Shown here one piece after another: positions 62,462 to 64,000 of a stretch of 64,000 nucleotides of DNA. The position numbers and the translations under genes are program-made. The notes beneath the pieces were generated by a model, which made no database searches, was not told where the DNA came from, and saw nothing but the letters and a program-made list of their open reading frames with translations. Source of the stretch: Tigriopus japonicus (lineage: Eukaryota; Arthropoda; Copepoda; Harpacticoida; Harpacticidae); contig CM021321.1 in NCBI GenBank assembly GCA_010645155.1, forward strand, positions 9,140,086 through 9,204,085, read 5' to 3'. Each line of letters begins with the position of its first letter. Position 1 is the first letter of the stretch.

Positions 62462-63342
62462 CAGACCTGTTCAATTATCTTATCTAGATAAAAGATAAAG
62501 ATAGAAGATAAAAGATAGTTTATCTTTTATCTTTATCTAGATACTTTTTTCGGGAAAGTATCTTAAACTATCTTTATCTAGATACTTGTTTCGGGAAAGT
62601 ATCTTAAAGTATCTTTATCTAGATACTTTTTTCGGAAAGCTATCTTGAAATATCTTTATCTAGATACTTTTTTTGGAAAACTTTCTTGAACTATCTTTAT
62701 CTAAATAATGTGTTCTCTCAATCTTTTGTGTTAAAGCATCCATTATGCATTGTTTAGTATGGATTATGCATTTTCCCAAAAAGTATCTAGATAAGATACT
62801 TCTAGATACTTTTCTTCATAATGCATAATGTCAAATTGCTTGTGCATTATGTACATTGAAAGTGGATACATTATGCATGTTGAGACTTGAGAGTGGAAAC
62901 ATTATGCACATTGAGTGAGGAATCTGAGGATGCATTCATTATCCACTTTGAGGAAGGGTGCATAATGCGTCCACTCTCAAGTCTTAACATGTATAATGCA
63001 TCCACTTTCAATGTGCATAATGCACAAATAATTTGACATTATGCATAATGAAGAAAAGTATCTAGAAGTATCTTATATAGATACGTTTTGTGAAAAGTAT
63101 CTTGAAGTATCTTATCTAGATAGTTTTTCGGGAAAGTATCTTAAAGTATCTTTATCTTGATACTTTTTTCGGGAAAATATCTTAAAGTATCTTTATCTAG
63201 ATACTTTTTTCGGGAAAGTATCTTAAAGTATCTTTATCTAGATACTTTTTCAGGAAAGTATCTTAAACTATCTTTATCTAGATACTTTGCGGAAAATACT
63301 ATCTTATCTAGATACTTTTTCAAAGTATCTTGAACAGGTCTG
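62462..63342. mobile_element. hAT-like foldback element (881 bp) with 41-bp direct repeats and palindromic core
   Basis: The termini are CAGACCTGTTCAA and, in reverse, the same 13 bases. The flanks GCAAGCAT (62454-62461) and TCAAGCAT (63343-63350) match at 7 of 8. The empty site is visible in copy L as the single GATGCTTGCT string near 58117. Each side has 4-6 direct copies of a unit of about 41 bp containing TATCTTTATCTAGATACTTT. The core has two 103-bp inverted arms (62795-62897 and 62970-63072) with a 72-bp loop. Non-coding. Confidence 0.88.
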
Positions 63343-64000
63343 TCAAGCATGCATCTGGAAATCAGACTTTGTTAAAACGGAATGTTAAGTCGTAATTTAT
63401 ACATTCAAAATATTGCAATTGTAGAAGCTAAGAAGGCCAGTGTTTAATTTAATTTTATATTTGAGTAAAGGAACTTGACTTAAAAATAACAATTATTTTT
63501 CTTCAAATGATCCTTGTAACACTTTGTTGAAATTGGATTTAAAAAATATACCTTAGGCCTTAGTATTCAAATTTTAAAAACGTTTTGCATTTACGATATT
63601 TAAACATTTTAAAAACCAACAATTCTCAGCTATTGTGTTCAAATAGTGACCCAGCATTACAGAATTCAATTGCATTCAAGTTCTGACTCTCGGTGTGTAT
63701 TTAGGACGAAATAAAAGTGCTCGATTTGGCCACCCTGACTTCAAGGGAAATTCAAAAATGAATCGAGGAGATCGATTTCACGAACCTCTACCTAAAGACC
63801 TACCTCTACCTTCCTTCTTCGATGCTATGAACTTTTGGAGGGATGGTAAGGCCATAGTTAGACATCAAAAGTGCCAAATTTTATCCCTTTAAGTATTGAA
63901 TATATTGATTTATATGAGTTTCTAGAAAAATTAATTTCTGCCATTTTCTGCCACTTTCTGCCATTTTCTGCCACTTTTTTCGCATGAATAAAAGCCATTT

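Larger units (their letters stand above)
60899..64000. mobile_element. hAT-like element, copy R, inverted relative to copy L; right end outside window
   Basis: It starts CAGTGATGGCAAAC at 60899, then a TTTCTGCCA hairpin, a short array, and the body as the reverse complement of copy L. The body is interrupted at 61691-63342 by a LINE tail and a foldback element. It resumes at about 63345 (CATCTGGAAATCAGACTT, matching copy L near 58108-58123) and runs to the window edge. There it ends in TTTCTGCCA repeats and CGCATGAATAAAAGCC, the complement of 57518-57533. About 60 more bases should complete it. Confidence 0.8.

Overview
The window is AT-rich, intron-bearing nuclear DNA of an invertebrate animal, most likely an arthropod. 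The evidence is split genes with GT-AG introns, a single-chromodomain Polycomb protein, a Mieap-like gene, a PSMD9 gene and many animal-type transposons. I cannot name the species. A 457-base run of N (43671-44127) marks a scaffold gap.

Conventional genes are sparse. On the minus strand, 2858-16016 (possibly to 16845) is a gene for a mitochondria-eating-protein (Mieap/SPATA18)-like protein. Seven exons join with consistent phases, and the C-terminal Mieap domain is recognisable. Next on the same strand is a large exon of an unrecognised conserved-looking protein (21434-22759). Then come single-exon PSMD9, a proteasome assembly chaperone (32874-33488), and an unrecognised basic/serine-rich protein (48996-50030). 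On the plus strand, 52460-53551 encodes a Polycomb/CBX protein with an N-terminal chromodomain and a C-terminal Pc box. It is divergent from the 48996-50030 gene. These genes have no evident joint pathway.

The rest is dominated by transposon debris, mostly non-autonomous. I defined several elements by pairing terminal inverted repeats with target-site duplications (TSDs). hAT-like elements with 8-bp TSDs lie at 3753-4276, 4292-4854, 30359-31121, 54867-55717, 57456-59873 and 62462-63342. TA-flanked pogo/mariner-like MITEs lie at 33796-33942, 38444-38607 and 57068-57454. Long palindromes lie at 27920-29050, 36221-37109 and 54171-54618. There are two 5'-truncated LINE tails (5319-5870 and 61691-62453), a MULE transposase remnant (55732-56301) and a tRNA-derived SINE (60571-60806).

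The most striking structure is 57456-64000: two copies of one hAT-like element in inverted orientation, about 1 kb apart. A 10-bp subterminal motif (TTTCTGCCAT) is present as about 9 units in one copy. In the other it has expanded to about 101 units, organised into an 80-bp higher-order repeat. The second copy was later hit by a LINE and a foldback element. The array is open in all three minus-strand frames and produces spurious 319-352 aa decapeptide-repeat ORFs.
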